A DNA stretch of 35,697 nt from Deltaproteobacteria bacterium (GTDB taxonomy: Bacteria; Desulfobacterota; DSM-4660; Desulfatiglandales; Desulfatiglandaceae). Position numbers and translations under genes: made by a program. Positions 26,407 to 35,697 of this stretch are shown here, piece after piece; within the stretch, counting starts at the first letter, position 1, and every line of letters begins with the position of its first letter. The notes under the pieces were generated by a model that was given only the letters and a program-made list of their open reading frames with translations, did no database searches and was not told where the DNA came from. The DNA lies in NCBI GenBank assembly GCA_019310785.1, contig JAFDDR010000007.1:1-35697 (forward strand), given 5' to 3'.

Positions 26407-26941
26407 CAGCACCGGAGGATTTTTGCTGCTGCTCCTCCTGCTTGTTGCCCTTACCGTTATGAAAGGCAATTTCAGTTTGGCAGGAACTGACAGCACTCGT
26501 TGTGAGGAAAAGGTCTTTGTGCGGATTTCGGGCCATGTTGTGCGCCCCGGTGTTTATGGCTTCTGCAAATCGCCTGATTTGAAAAAATTGCTGGTTCGGG
26601 CCGGGGGATTAATCTCAGGGAGTGAGACGACCCGGACGCCAACAGGCGTTTTGTTCAATTCCGGCGCAGATATTGATGTGCGTTGCCGGGGAAAAGTATT
26701 AGAGGTTTTTCAGGGTGAAATGTCCGCATTTTACAGGATCACATTCGGGATGCCCGTTTCACTTAACAGGGAAACTCAGGAGGGACTGACAGCGATTCCC
26801 GGCATCGGGTCCGGGCTTGCGAGAGCGATTGTTCGTGAGAGGACCGAAAAGGGCGGCTTTCAGTCAATAGATGATATCCTGTACATTCGAGGGATTGGTC
26901 CGTCGCTTTACGGAAAAATAAGCCCTTATCTGGTTCTATGA
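26381..26941 (+). CDS. ComEA-like exported helix-hairpin-helix protein
   Basis: This 186-aa protein starts with MMRRRKTNN followed by a hydrophobic run (~12-28), a signal peptide or anchor. Residues ~45-70 resemble the SLBB-like unit of ComEA ([15 protein letters not shown]). The C-terminal ~60 residues are a double helix-hairpin-helix ([39 protein letters not shown]), a DNA-binding fold of competence protein ComEA. It may bind DNA outside the membrane, but no comEC or pilus gene is nearby. ATG 26381 is chosen so that the positively charged signal-peptide start is kept; an upstream GTG at 26354 is possible. It overlaps lysC by 26 bp. Confidence 0.75.
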   Translation: MMRRRKTNNSTGGFLLLLLLLVALTVMKGNFSLAGTDSTRCEEKVFVRISGHVVRPGVYGFCKSPDLKKLLVRAGGLISGSETTRTPTGVLFNSGADIDVRCRGKVLEVFQGEMSAFYRITFGMPVSLNRETQEGLTAIPGIGSGLARAIVRERTEKGGFQSIDDILYIRGIGPSLYGKISPYLVL

Positions 26942-26986
26942 TAGTTTAAGAAAATGATTTTGTAGGGCGCAAAAACACTTCTTTGA

Positions 26987-26998
26987 ACACTATAGTGT
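26987..26998. promoter_or_regulatory. Perfect 12-bp palindrome ACACTATAGTGT
   Basis: This perfect inverted repeat lies 34 bp before the CHASE2-kinase ATG in the only gap between it and the ComEA-like gene. It could be an operator; there is no second copy nearby and no clear promoter boxes were identified. Confidence 0.3.
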
Positions 26999-27032
26999 AG
27001 GACTAAAGCATTAACAGAAAAGAGGCAATGCT

Positions 27033-29609
27033 ATGGGAATGAAGCAAAAAGTTCCGGGCTGGTTGATTGGTGTGATCGTGACCCTGTTTTTTCTGTTCAT
27101 TACCTTTACAGGGATATTTGATTTTACGGACCCCATTGAAATGAAAACATTTGATTTCAGGGTGCGCATGGCGGCTCCGGGTGACAGGAATCCTGATATT
27201 GAATTGGTGGTGATTACGGACGATGATCTATCCGAATTGGGGCGTTTTCCCTGGCCGAGAAATATAATTGCACAGGGCATCAATAACCTTGCGCTTGCCG
27301 GTGCCAAAGTGATCGCAATGAATATATTGTTTACCGAACCGGAAGAAAGCGCAGGGTTGAAGACTGTCGCCCATTTGAGGCGAAGATATGAGAAGTCCGG
27401 ACTTGGCCAGCAGGGGGCCGGGCTCGTCTATTACAAGGAATTATCAAAGGCATTGGCCGATCTTGATAATGATGCCAAGTTATACAAGGCCCTTGAGAAG
27501 GCAGGAAACGTTGTACTGCCCGTTTACTTTGATACCCTCAGTACCGGCCGCGATACACAGGTCCCTGATTTTATTGCCAAGAACAGTTTTAAACGGGTAA
27601 ACGGCGTGGAAGAGGATTGGGCCGTGTCATCCTTAATATGGCTTTCCAAGCTAAAACCCGTTTTACCTTCCTTTGCCGAGGTTGCCGGCGGCATAGGCCA
27701 TATAAACCTTTTCCCGGACAGTGACGGATCTGTCAGGAATCAGTTCCATGTGTTGGGCTACCTGAAGGACACATATTTTCCGTCATTCCCCTTGGCCATA
27801 GTCAAATCTTACAAGGGCCTTAAAGATGATGACGTGGCGGTCGTCTTAGGTGAAGGGATCGATTTAAAGGTCAGCCCTTCATCGGTTATTAGGGTTCCGG
27901 TGGTTGACGCCCAGATGGCGACTCTTATCAACTGGAATCAGGGGCCTGACCTGGCCTTTCATCAAACGCCTTTCAGCAAGGTCTTTCGGAATCAGGTTAA
28001 GACCAGCCTGTTCAGGGATAAGATCGTTATTATCGGGGCTATTGCACCCGGCATCGGGGATCGATACGTTACGCCTGTCTCGGGAAATCTGCCGGGAGTG
28101 GAGGTGATTGCAAATTCCGTGGCCAACATCCTGAATCAAAGGTTTTTTTCACGGCCTTCGTGGACGTTTTTAACGGAACTGGCCGTGCTGATTCTTTTCG
28201 GCCTTTTTATTTCATTTGTACTTCCTAAAATGAAGGCCGGGACCGGAGCTTTAAGTACATTGGGTCTGCTGGTCGGTTATGGTGGTGCGGGCACATTTCT
28301 CTTTTTCTCCTCAAACATCTGGTTGAGGATTACGCCGCCTATATTGCTTTTGATCTTGGGATATGTCCTGGTCATTTCCATGCGCTTTTTGGTCACCGAG
28401 AGGGCCAAAGACAAGGTGGAGGCAGATTCCGTGGAGACCAACAAGATGTTAGGTGTCTCTTTCCAGCAGCAGGGCATGCTTGATCTGGCCCTTGAAAAAT
28501 TTCGACGGCTTCCCCTTGAGGAGGAAGGGGTCAAAGATCTTCTCTATAACCTTGCCCTGGACTATGAGAGAAAGAGACAATTTGCAAAGGCCTTGTCCAC
28601 CTATAACCTGATACTCGAGGATGGCGAGGAATTCAAGGACCTGGCGGAACGTATTCCCAAACTCAAGAGTGCGGAGTCCACCATGATTTTCGGGACATCT
28701 GCGGGAGCATCTCATCCCGGGGATATCGGAACTTTAGGAGGAGACACAAAGCCGACCCTTGGCCGTTATGAAATAATTGGAGAACTGGGCCGGGGGGCCA
28801 TGGGTGTTGTCTACAAGGGTGAAGACCCCAAAATTCACAGGACTGTTGCCATCAAAACGATCATGCTGTCGCAGTTCGACGAAGAAGCCCTGGATGACAT
28901 GAAGGAACGCTTCTTCCGCGAGGCCGAGTCCGCGGGATTGCTTGCCCATCCTAATATCGTTACAATTTATGACTGCGGGGAAGAACACGACTTGGCGTAT
29001 ATTGCCATGGAATTCTTAGACGGGGAAGACCTGGAAGATTACACGAAACCGGACCACCTGTTTCCAATCCGGCAGGCCATGAAGATCGTGGCCGACGTGG
29101 CAGGTGCCCTCGATTATGCCCATACAAAAAACATCGTGCACCGGGATATCAAGCCTGCCAATATCATGATGCTCAAGGAGACCAAGGAAGTTAAAGTGAC
29201 GGATTTCGGAATTGCCCGGATTACTTCTTCCTCCCAGACCAAGACGGGTGTTGTCTTAGGGACACCCTCTTATATGTCCCCGGAGCAGGTATCAGGCAAG
29301 AAAGTAGATGGTCGTTCGGATATCTTTTCGCTTGGCGTAGTTCTTTTTGAGATGCTGACCGGACAGAAGCCGTTCACCGGCGAAGATATCACCTCCCTTA
29401 TGTTTAAGATTGCCAAGGAACCACATCCCTCACCCAGGGAATTCAACCCGAAAATCCCGCCTGTGATCGAAAAGATTATTGACAAGGCCCTTGAGAAGGA
29501 TCTCGAGAAGAGGTATCAGAAGGGCGGGCAAATGGCATCACACCTCAAACAGGTGATTGCCCGAATGGATCAGGTGCTGGCTAAGAAGAAGGCCAAGGCC
29601 GGGCAATAG
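27033..29609 (+). CDS. CHASE2-domain membrane Ser/Thr protein kinase
   Basis: This 858-aa receptor kinase has a membrane segment at ~9-30 and an extracytoplasmic CHASE2 sensor (~30-365, including FDFRVRMAAPGDRNPDIELVVI and IGAIAPGIGDRYVTP). Three membrane helices follow (~375-455), then a TPR-like helical stretch (~465-545) and a cytoplasmic Hanks-type kinase (~576-845). Kinase landmarks are GELGRGAMGVVY, Lys608 (VAIK), Asp705 (HRDIKPAN), Asp724 (DFG) and the SPE motif (SYMSPEQ), so it appears catalytically complete. AGAGG (27021-27025) lies 7 nt before the ATG. The ligand and targets are unknown. No phosphatase or FHA protein is next to it. Confidence 0.92.
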   Translation: MGMKQKVPGWLIGVIVTLFFLFITFTGIFDFTDPIEMKTFDFRVRMAAPGDRNPDIELVVITDDDLSELGRFPWPRNIIAQGINNLALAGAKVIAMNILFTEPEESAGLKTVAHLRRRYEKSGLGQQGAGLVYYKELSKALADLDNDAKLYKALEKAGNVVLPVYFDTLSTGRDTQVPDFIAKNSFKRVNGVEEDWAVSSLIWLSKLKPVLPSFAEVAGGIGHINLFPDSDGSVRNQFHVLGYLKDTYFPSFPLAIVKSYKGLKDDDVAVVLGEGIDLKVSPSSVIRVPVVDAQMATLINWNQGPDLAFHQTPFSKVFRNQVKTSLFRDKIVIIGAIAPGIGDRYVTPVSGNLPGVEVIANSVANILNQRFFSRPSWTFLTELAVLILFGLFISFVLPKMKAGTGALSTLGLLVGYGGAGTFLFFSSNIWLRITPPILLLILGYVLVISMRFLVTERAKDKVEADSVETNKMLGVSFQQQGMLDLALEKFRRLPLEEEGVKDLLYNLALDYERKRQFAKALSTYNLILEDGEEFKDLAERIPKLKSAESTMIFGTSAGASHPGDIGTLGGDTKPTLGRYEIIGELGRGAMGVVYKGEDPKIHRTVAIKTIMLSQFDEEALDDMKERFFREAESAGLLAHPNIVTIYDCGEEHDLAYIAMEFLDGEDLEDYTKPDHLFPIRQAMKIVADVAGALDYAHTKNIVHRDIKPANIMMLKETKEVKVTDFGIARITSSSQTKTGVVLGTPSYMSPEQVSGKKVDGRSDIFSLGVVLFEMLTGQKPFTGEDITSLMFKIAKEPHPSPREFNPKIPPVIEKIIDKALEKDLEKRYQKGGQMASHLKQVIARMDQVLAKKKAKAGQ

Positions 29610-29689
29610 CCTGGATTTTAAATTCGTTGCGAGTTACGGGTTAAGAATTTTTATGTCCGTTTACGGAGTAGTTCAGTTAGCGGAAATCC

Positions 29690-29886
29690 CAAACAACAAA
29701 TCCCAAATAACAATCAAATTCCAATGACCGAAATTCAAAACTCCAAACCAGATATGATCTCGAGGAAAGAGGCAAATAAATTGAGAAAGATATTTTCATC
29801 AATTCTGGAAAAATCGAAGTAGTTTAGGTCATTGGTATTTGGGATTTATTTGTAATTTGGTGCTTGGTATTTGGGATTTTGAAATT
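29690..29886. repeat. Interspersed imperfect palindrome, copy 2
   Basis: This AT-rich element between the kinase gene and tsaD has inverted arms CCAATGACC (29721-29729) / GGTCATTGG (29827-29835), and aaatcccaaataa near 29698 opposite tatttgggattt near 29837. Its right arm, read on the minus strand, contains aagcaccaaattacaaat, shared with the element at 22729-22945. No gene is supported in 29610-29942. Confidence 0.65.
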
Positions 29887-29942
29887 TCCGCGAAGGTTAA
29901 GAAATTTCATACTTCAAAGGCACAACAGTTAACGGGTTTTGA

Positions 29943-30983
29943 ATGATTATATTGGGAATAGACACGTCCTGTGACGACACTTCCGCCGGGGTGGTGGAGG
30001 GTGGGACACGAGTCCTGTCCAATGTGGTCCACTCTCAGGTCAAGATTCATCATCCTCACGGGGGCGTTGTTCCTGAACTCGCGTCCAGAGAACACCTCAA
30101 AAATATCATGCCTGTGGTCCGGACGGCTCTTCAAAAGGCCCATGTCCGGATGAGCGATTTAGACGGGATTGCCGTAACCGTTGGTCCGGGGTTAGTGGGC
30201 TCCCTATTAGTGGGACTTTATTATGCCAAGAGCCTGTCCTACGTTCATGACATTCCCTTAGCCGCTATAAACCATCTGGAGGGGCATATACTTTCTATCT
30301 TTTTGGAGGAGGAAGTCCCGTCATTTCCCTTTGTTGCATTGACCGTGTCGGGAGGGCACACCAGCCTGTACCATGTTAAGGGGTACGGATCATACACCCA
30401 GATGGGACAGACTATTGATGATGCTGCCGGGGAAGCATTCGACAAGGTGGCAAAAATATTTGGCCTTGGTTATCCGGGAGGTGTAGTCATCGAAGATCTG
30501 GCCCGGGACGGCAGGAGCGATATTATCAAGTTTCCCAGGGCATATTTGTCAAAGGGTTCTCTTGACTTTAGTTTCAGCGGTCTGAAGACCTCAGTCTCCT
30601 TATACACGAAGAAATGGCGAGAGATAGAGACGGAAAATGGTGGTGTGGCGCTGGCCGATATCGCGGCCTCGTTTCAGGAATCGGTAGTGGATGTTCTTAT
30701 TCACAAGGTTATGAAAGCACGAGAAAAAAAGGGGGTTGAGGCGGTGGTTGTGGCAGGCGGCGTGGCCTGTAACAAAAGACTTCGATTAAAGCTGTCAGAA
30801 GCCGCTTCAAGTAAAGACGTCGGAGTTTATTATCCCAGACCTGAATATTGCACGGATAACGGGGCCATGATTGCCTTAGCAGGCTATCACAGGCTCATTA
30901 AAGGTGAAAGGGCCGATTTATCCATGGATGTGAGATCCAAGTATCCTGTTTCGGATCTTTTACCATTCGTGTCCAAACCCTAA
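29943..30983 (+). CDS. tsaD: tRNA N6-adenosine threonylcarbamoyltransferase TsaD
   Basis: This 346-aa ASKHA-fold enzyme transfers the threonylcarbamoyl group to A37 of ANN-decoding tRNAs with TsaB and TsaE. Motifs include ILGIDTSCDDTSAGVV at the N terminus, the metal-binding INHLEGH, LTVSGGHTSLYHV, GEAFDKVAKIFGLGYPGG and VVAGGVACNKRLR. Length and start are typical. No clear Shine-Dalgarno precedes the ATG, and upstream DNA is the repeat element; a promoter could not be recognised. Confidence 0.96.
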   Translation: MIILGIDTSCDDTSAGVVEGGTRVLSNVVHSQVKIHHPHGGVVPELASREHLKNIMPVVRTALQKAHVRMSDLDGIAVTVGPGLVGSLLVGLYYAKSLSYVHDIPLAAINHLEGHILSIFLEEEVPSFPFVALTVSGGHTSLYHVKGYGSYTQMGQTIDDAAGEAFDKVAKIFGLGYPGGVVIEDLARDGRSDIIKFPRAYLSKGSLDFSFSGLKTSVSLYTKKWREIETENGGVALADIAASFQESVVDVLIHKVMKAREKKGVEAVVVAGGVACNKRLRLKLSEAASSKDVGVYYPRPEYCTDNGAMIALAGYHRLIKGERADLSMDVRSKYPVSDLLPFVSKP

Positions 30984-30989
30984 TGTTCT

Positions 30990-31123
30990 AGGAGGCTGTC
31001 CGACAATTCAGCAAAGCTGTCATTTCGAGCGTAGCGAGAAATCTTATTGTATTGAAAATACATAAGTTTTGATTTCTCCCTGCGGTCGAAATGACATAAA
31101 AACCTATTCTCGGACAGCCTCCT
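30990..31123. mobile_element. 134-bp nested inverted repeat (MITE-like)
   Basis: Perfect 14-bp terminal arms AGGAGGCTGTCCGA (30990-31003) and TCGGACAGCCTCCT (31110-31123) enclose further inverted pairs: GTCATTTCGA (31019-31028) / TCGAAATGAC (31086-31095) and GAGAAATC (31036-31043) / GATTTCTC (31071-31078). It has no coding potential. It follows the tsaD stop by seven bases and could fold into a long cruciform or transcript hairpin. No convincing target-site duplication was seen. Confidence 0.7.
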
Positions 31124-31193
31124 ATGTCTGAACCGAGGAAAAAACCAGGTGGATTGAAATTGTGAGACGCCAAATAATCCGGGTACAAGAATT

Positions 31194-31712
31194 TTGGAAT
31201 TAAGAAGACAGATCAGATACTACTACCTGAAGTTTATTCGCCTTAAAGGCGAACCCCATGAGCTGGCCCTTGGCATGGCGATCGGGATATTTGCCGGTAT
31301 GATGCCCATTGTTCCCTTTCAGACCGCCTTGGCCGTGACCATTGCCCTTTTCTTTAAATCAAGCAAAATTACGGCTGCATTGGGCACATGGGTCAGCAAC
31401 CCTCTGAACTGGTATTTCCTGTATCGTTACAGTTACAAACTGGGAGATTTTATATTAGGCATTCAAGAACAAAAGGAAGTGTTCAGATCAATTATTGCGG
31501 CCATGCGTGCAGGTGAGGAATCCATGGTCGTTGTGGGAAAGATCTTGGGGGGGGGCAGCACCTTCGTCTTTGCCCTGTTGCTTGGCGGATTTGTTATGGG
31601 GATCGTTTTCGCCATACCCGCCTATTTCATTTTCCTCAAGGTGTTCAGATCCATAAGGACCTGGCGCAGATCCAGGAAGGAGCGCAGGAATTGGCGCGTT
31701 CCGGACCAATAG
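31194..31712 (+). CDS. DUF2062 membrane protein
   Basis: This 172-aa protein belongs to the DUF2062 family of small inner-membrane proteins of unknown function. The family core is PHELALGMAIGIFAGMMPIVP, a first hydrophobic stretch through TALAVTIALFF, the conserved GTWVSNPLNWYFLY segment and a C-terminal membrane helix (~135-160). TTG 31194 is the first possible start after an in-frame stop at 31155-31157; no strong ribosome-binding site is visible. It overlaps rsmA by 22 bp, suggesting co-translation. Confidence 0.85.
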   Translation: MELRRQIRYYYLKFIRLKGEPHELALGMAIGIFAGMMPIVPFQTALAVTIALFFKSSKITAALGTWVSNPLNWYFLYRYSYKLGDFILGIQEQKEVFRSIIAAMRAGEESMVVVGKILGGGSTFVFALLLGGFVMGIVFAIPAYFIFLKVFRSIRTWRRSRKERRNWRVPDQ

Positions 31713-32539
31713 AACAGCGGACAGGACTTCGACCCAAGAAAAGGCTTGGACAGCATTTTCTTGTTGACCGTGGGATCATAGAAGGGATCATCAGCCGCGC
31801 CGGATTTCAGCCCTCTGATATGGTACTGGAAATAGGTCCCGGCCAGGGTGCCCTGACCTTTCCCCTTGCCCGATCGGTCGGTCATGTTTTTGCAGTTGAA
31901 AAGGATTCTCAGTTAACGGGGTTACTCAAAGAGAAATTGTCCCGGGCAGGGATTGCCAATGTAACCCTTGTCAACCAGGACATCCTCAAATGGGACTTCA
32001 ATGAAATCTCCACGCCCTCGTCAGTCAAGATTCAGGTAATTGGAAATCTGCCCTACAACATATCATCGCCTTTTTTGGAAAAACTGGTAGAAAATAGAAG
32101 CCTGGTCAGCAGGGCCGTGCTCATGTTTCAGTTGGAAGTTGCCGGAAGACTCACCGCTTCTCCCGGCAGCAAGGCATACGGCGCCATGACCCTGATGGTT
32201 CGTTACCATGCCAGACCAACGGCTTTCTTTGAAGTCTCCTCTGAGGCATTTTTCCCAAGGCCCAAAGTTAATTCAATGGTTTTGGAATTAGACTTTGAAC
32301 GGCCATATCCCAGGCGCGCAGCCCATGATACCGACTTGAAAAGGGTGGTAAAAGGGGCTTTTGCACATAGACGAAAAACGCTTTTAAATTCGCTTAAAGG
32401 CTTTTTCCCTTCCTGGAATCGGGAGATGGTTTTAGAGGCCATGAAAAAGTGCGGGATTGATCCCGGAACAAGGGCGGAGACCCTTGATATGGATGAGTTT
32501 TTGTGTCTCGGAACCGCCCTTGCATTGACAAATGAATGA
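31691..32539 (+). CDS. rsmA: 16S rRNA dimethyladenosine transferase RsmA (KsgA)
   Basis: This 282-aa S-adenosylmethionine-dependent enzyme dimethylates two adjacent adenosines (A1518/A1519, E. coli numbering) of 16S rRNA. Motif KKRLGQHFLVD starts the domain, EIGPGQG (47-53) binds SAM, and NLPYNI (from residue 119) is the catalytic motif IV. TTG 31691 is supported by AGGAAGGAG (31674-31682) eight bases upstream. It uses SAM, made by MetK two genes downstream. Resistance to kasugamycin follows from its loss in other bacteria (established). Confidence 0.95.
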   Translation: MARSGPIEQRTGLRPKKRLGQHFLVDRGIIEGIISRAGFQPSDMVLEIGPGQGALTFPLARSVGHVFAVEKDSQLTGLLKEKLSRAGIANVTLVNQDILKWDFNEISTPSSVKIQVIGNLPYNISSPFLEKLVENRSLVSRAVLMFQLEVAGRLTASPGSKAYGAMTLMVRYHARPTAFFEVSSEAFFPRPKVNSMVLELDFERPYPRRAAHDTDLKRVVKGAFAHRRKTLLNSLKGFFPSWNREMVLEAMKKCGIDPGTRAETLDMDEFLCLGTALALTNE

Positions 32540-32711
32540 GGCAGTGATAAATATAAATATTTTTCCATTAGCTGATAACGCTGATAGAGTCTGTTATGGT
32601 TTTCGACTGTCTTTGGATGGTAGCGGGTTACGGGTTGTGGCTCAATATAATTCAAGTGGCAAGTCGGATGGGTCGAACCCAGCGGGATGAAACCCCTCTC
32701 AAACAATACCC

Positions 32712-33560
32712 ATGGAACTAATAGAATTTATTGGAGACATGCAAAGAAGGGCCGATGAACTGAGGTCGGCAGGCCATACCATCTCCTTAGTTCCTACAAT
32801 GGGTTTTTTGCATGAAGGGCACATGGAGCTTATGCGGGTGGCGAAAAAGCATTCCGATAAATTGGTCATGAGCCTCTTTGTGAACCCCACACAATTCGGT
32901 CCCACAGAAGACTATGGCGAATACCCGAGAGACACGGAGGGCGATCTTGAAAAGGCCCGAAGGGTCGGCGTGGATCTGGTCTTTATGCCATCTGTTGAGG
33001 AAATGTACCCGGAAGGGAGTCAGACAAAAGTACAGGTGGAAAGGGTCACGCAGCATCTTTGCGGTATTTCCAGGCCCATTCACTTTGACGGTGTGGCCAC
33101 GGTGGTCGCCAAATTGTTCAATATTGTAAAACCGCACTTAGCGGTGTTCGGACAGAAGGACTTTCAGCAGTTGACCGTGATCAGTCGCATGGTCATGGAT
33201 CTCAACATGGACATAAAGATATTAGGGGTTCCCACTGTCAGGGAACCGGACGGGTTGGCCATGAGTTCCCGCAACAAGTACCTGAGTGATGATGAGAGAA
33301 AATCGGCGCTTTGCCTTAAGAAATCCCTGGATCTGGCCGATAAAATGTTTCAAGAAGGAGAAAGGGATGCAGGCATTGTTAGAGATGCCATTGAATCGTT
33401 GATAAGAGACCATCCTTTTACGGACATTGATTATGTCTCAATTTGTGATTCAACATCACTTGAAGATATCGAGACAATGCGGGATGAGAGCCTTGTGGCC
33501 TTAGCGGTGCGGGTCGGAAAGACCAGGTTGATCGATAATAGAGTGCTCCTCAAGGATTGA
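32712..33560 (+). CDS. panC: Pantothenate synthetase
   Basis: This 282-aa enzyme joins pantoate and beta-alanine with ATP to make pantothenate, the precursor of CoA and of the phosphopantetheine arm of ACPs. Signatures are LVPTMGFLHEGHMEL (the HIGH-like HEGH), SLFVNPTQFGPTEDYGEYPR, VFGQKDFQQL and the KMSKS-like GLAMSSRNKYL. Length is normal. No panB or panD is adjacent. No strong ribosome-binding site lies before ATG 32712. Confidence 0.97.
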   Translation: MELIEFIGDMQRRADELRSAGHTISLVPTMGFLHEGHMELMRVAKKHSDKLVMSLFVNPTQFGPTEDYGEYPRDTEGDLEKARRVGVDLVFMPSVEEMYPEGSQTKVQVERVTQHLCGISRPIHFDGVATVVAKLFNIVKPHLAVFGQKDFQQLTVISRMVMDLNMDIKILGVPTVREPDGLAMSSRNKYLSDDERKSALCLKKSLDLADKMFQEGERDAGIVRDAIESLIRDHPFTDIDYVSICDSTSLEDIETMRDESLVALAVRVGKTRLIDNRVLLKD

Positions 33561-33601
33561 ATCTTACCTCGTTTTGCAACATGACGGGGGACGGAGGAAC
33601 G

Positions 33602-33685
33602 AAGGTACATGGTTTTTCTCTCGTACCTTTGGCCGTTATTCCATGAGAATTTATAAATGGTACAGTTGCATTTAGCAGTGCCATT
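33602..33685 (+). promoter_or_regulatory. Structured leader before metK (two hairpins)
   Basis: AAGGTAC (33602-33608) pairs with GTACCTT (33623-33629). AATGGTAC (33656-33663) pairs with GTGCCATT (33678-33685), with an inner TGC/GCA helix. The ribosome-binding site AAAGGAG follows before ATG 33726. The sequence does not show the core of SAM-I, SAM-II or SAH riboswitches that I know. The first hairpin could also serve as a panC terminator, though it lacks a long T run. Confidence 0.4.
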
Positions 33686-33725
33686 AACTAACGATACAAC
33701 TCGTAATAAGTGAAAGGAGATATTT

Positions 33726-34892
33726 ATGAAAGCAGGAGATTTTTTATTTACCTCTGAGTCGGTTACCGAGGGACACCCCGATAAGGTGGCGGACCAGATT
33801 TCAGATCACGTCCTTGACAGGATCCTTGAACAGGATCCGCATGGACGTGTGGCCTGCGAAACTTTAGTAACCACCGGCATGGCCATTATTGCAGGTGAAA
33901 TTACTACAGATGCTTACGTGGATTTACCTGAGGTGGTTAGAGAAACCATCAAAGATATAGGTTACCATAACTCTTCCATGGGTTTTGACTGGGAGACATG
34001 CGCGGTGATTTCCACAATAGACAAGCAGTCCACGGATATTGCCGTTGGCGTGAATGAGGGAGACGGTCTTTTTAAGGAACAGGGCGCGGGCGATCAGGGC
34101 CTGATGTTCGGCTATGCATGCAGGGACACGGAAACCCTTATGCCTATGCCTATCTACTTAGCCCATGGGCTGACCAAGAGGTTGGCCCATGTCCGCAAGT
34201 CGGAGAAACTGCCCTGGTTGAGGCCTGACGGCAAATCCCAGGTAACCGTTGAGTATGTGGGTGGCAAACCCAGCAATGTGCATACTGTGGTTATAGCGGC
34301 ACAGCATGATCCCGATGTGGACTACGACACACTGCGTGAAGCAATTATTGAAGAGGTGATCAAGAAGGTTGTCCCTGCTGAAATGCTGAATGAAAAAACC
34401 CAGTTCTTTATCAATACAACGGGAAGATTTGTAGTAGGAGGGCCCTTGGGTGACTGTGGCTTGACTGGACGGAAAATCATTATGGACACCTACGGAGGTT
34501 TCGGCTACCACGGGGGAGGGGCCTTTTCAGGCAAGGACCCGTCTAAAGTGGACAGGAGCGCCTCTTATATGTGCCGTTATATCGTCAAAAACTTAGTAGC
34601 TGCCGGGTTAGCGGAAACATGCGAGATCCAGGTCGCCTATACCATTGGTCGAGCCGATCCCGTTTCAGTAATGGTGGGGGCCTATGGTACGGGCGTAGTT
34701 CCCAGCAGTGAATTGACCCGGATAGTAAAAAAAGAGTTTGACCTCCGGCCTGCCGCAATTATCGAAAGGTTGGATCTTTTAAGGCCCATATTTACAAAGA
34801 CATCCAATTATGGGCACTTCGGCAGGGAACGTCCCGAATTTGCATGGGAAAAGACAGACATGGTGGAAACTCTCAAGAAGGCGGTGAAATAG
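33726..34892 (+). CDS. metK: S-adenosylmethionine synthetase
   Basis: This 388-aa enzyme makes S-adenosylmethionine from methionine and ATP. Landmarks are [20 protein letters not shown], the flexible-loop [13 protein letters not shown] hexapeptide region, and [16 protein letters not shown] with the phosphate-binding lysines. AAAGGAG precedes the ATG by about seven bases. Length is full. It is followed after 98 bp by ahcY, so SAM production and SAH removal are neighbours, though a terminator-like hairpin separates them. Confidence 0.98.
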   Translation: MKAGDFLFTSESVTEGHPDKVADQISDHVLDRILEQDPHGRVACETLVTTGMAIIAGEITTDAYVDLPEVVRETIKDIGYHNSSMGFDWETCAVISTIDKQSTDIAVGVNEGDGLFKEQGAGDQGLMFGYACRDTETLMPMPIYLAHGLTKRLAHVRKSEKLPWLRPDGKSQVTVEYVGGKPSNVHTVVIAAQHDPDVDYDTLREAIIEEVIKKVVPAEMLNEKTQFFINTTGRFVVGGPLGDCGLTGRKIIMDTYGGFGYHGGGAFSGKDPSKVDRSASYMCRYIVKNLVAAGLAETCEIQVAYTIGRADPVSVMVGAYGTGVVPSSELTRIVKKEFDLRPAAIIERLDLLRPIFTKTSNYGHFGRERPEFAWEKTDMVETLKKAVK

Positions 34893-34918
34893 AAAACAGA
34901 TATTGAGAAACCTGTAGG

Positions 34919-34944
34919 AACGGCTTTCCAGCCGCGATTTTTTT
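34919..34944 (+). terminator. Intrinsic terminator-like hairpin between metK and ahcY
   Basis: CGGCT (34921-34925) and AGCCG (34930-34934) form a tight stem with a TTCC loop, followed by CGA and seven T (34938-34944). The unit gtaggaacggctttccagcc also resembles a widespread REP-type repeat, so it may be both. If it terminates, ahcY would need read-through or its own promoter in the remaining ~45 bp. Confidence 0.65.
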
Positions 34945-34954
34945 GAACAAATGA

Positions 34955-35697
<743 letters not shown>

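Noticed and set aside
33561-33725. SAM-I, SAM-II or SAH riboswitch before metK
   Set aside because: None of the conserved core sequences was visible; only generic hairpins are supported.

Overview
The window looks like a chromosomal piece of an anaerobic Desulfobacterota (deltaproteobacterium), perhaps a Desulfobacterales-type genome. This is inferred from gene order (phoH-pgpH-ybeY, pdxJ-acpS, tsaE-lysC, tsaD-DUF2062-rsmA, panC-metK-ahcY), moderate GC, a myxobacteria-like order of PUFA-synthase genes, and small dispersed palindromic and TGAAC/GAAACTGG-type repeats. No rRNA, tRNA, CRISPR array or intact transposase was seen.

Region A (1-16400, mainly minus strand) is a Pfa-type (polyunsaturated fatty acid/secondary lipid) synthase locus. 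It runs leftwards from a strong sigma-70-like promoter at 16366-16394: pfaD (enoyl reductase), then pfaA (KS-AT-ACP-ACP-KR-DH, 2143 aa), then further left a third megasynthase with KS-CLF-AT that runs off the left edge (1511 codons visible, no in-frame stop). The order ER / KS-AT-ACP-KR-DH / KS-CLF-AT resembles myxobacterial pfa1-pfa2-pfa3 rather than marine gamma-proteobacterial pfaABCD. Between the second and third genes lies a plus-strand block (4700-7425): a VapBC toxin-antitoxin pair and the two subunits of an aconitase X-family dehydratase. The third gene has an intrinsic-terminator-like hairpin with a U7 tract ending just before its ATG. All three of its visible interdomain linkers consist of in-frame low-complexity DNA repeats.

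Region B (16400-18436) holds repeat-rich DNA and a GAF-AAA+-Fis sigma-54 activator divergent from the pfa genes.

Region C (18550-30983, plus strand) is housekeeping: a truncated YjbQ, phoH, the HD-domain c-di-AMP phosphodiesterase pgpH and ybeY (tightly overlapping). After an interspersed repeat come pdxJ, a frameshifted acpS, a CBS-pair protein, tsaE, lysC and a ComEA-like HhH protein. A CHASE2-Ser/Thr kinase receptor, a second copy of the same repeat family and tsaD follow.

Region D (30984-35697, plus strand) has a 134-bp nested inverted repeat, a DUF2062 membrane protein, rsmA, panC, a hairpin-bearing leader, metK, a terminator-like hairpin, and the 5' part of ahcY at the right edge. metK and ahcY together cover S-adenosylmethionine synthesis and S-adenosylhomocysteine recycling.

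The most notable points are the unusual third Pfa gene, the opposite-strand block that splits the cluster, the candidate attenuator, and two housekeeping genes (acpS and yjbQ) that appear damaged.
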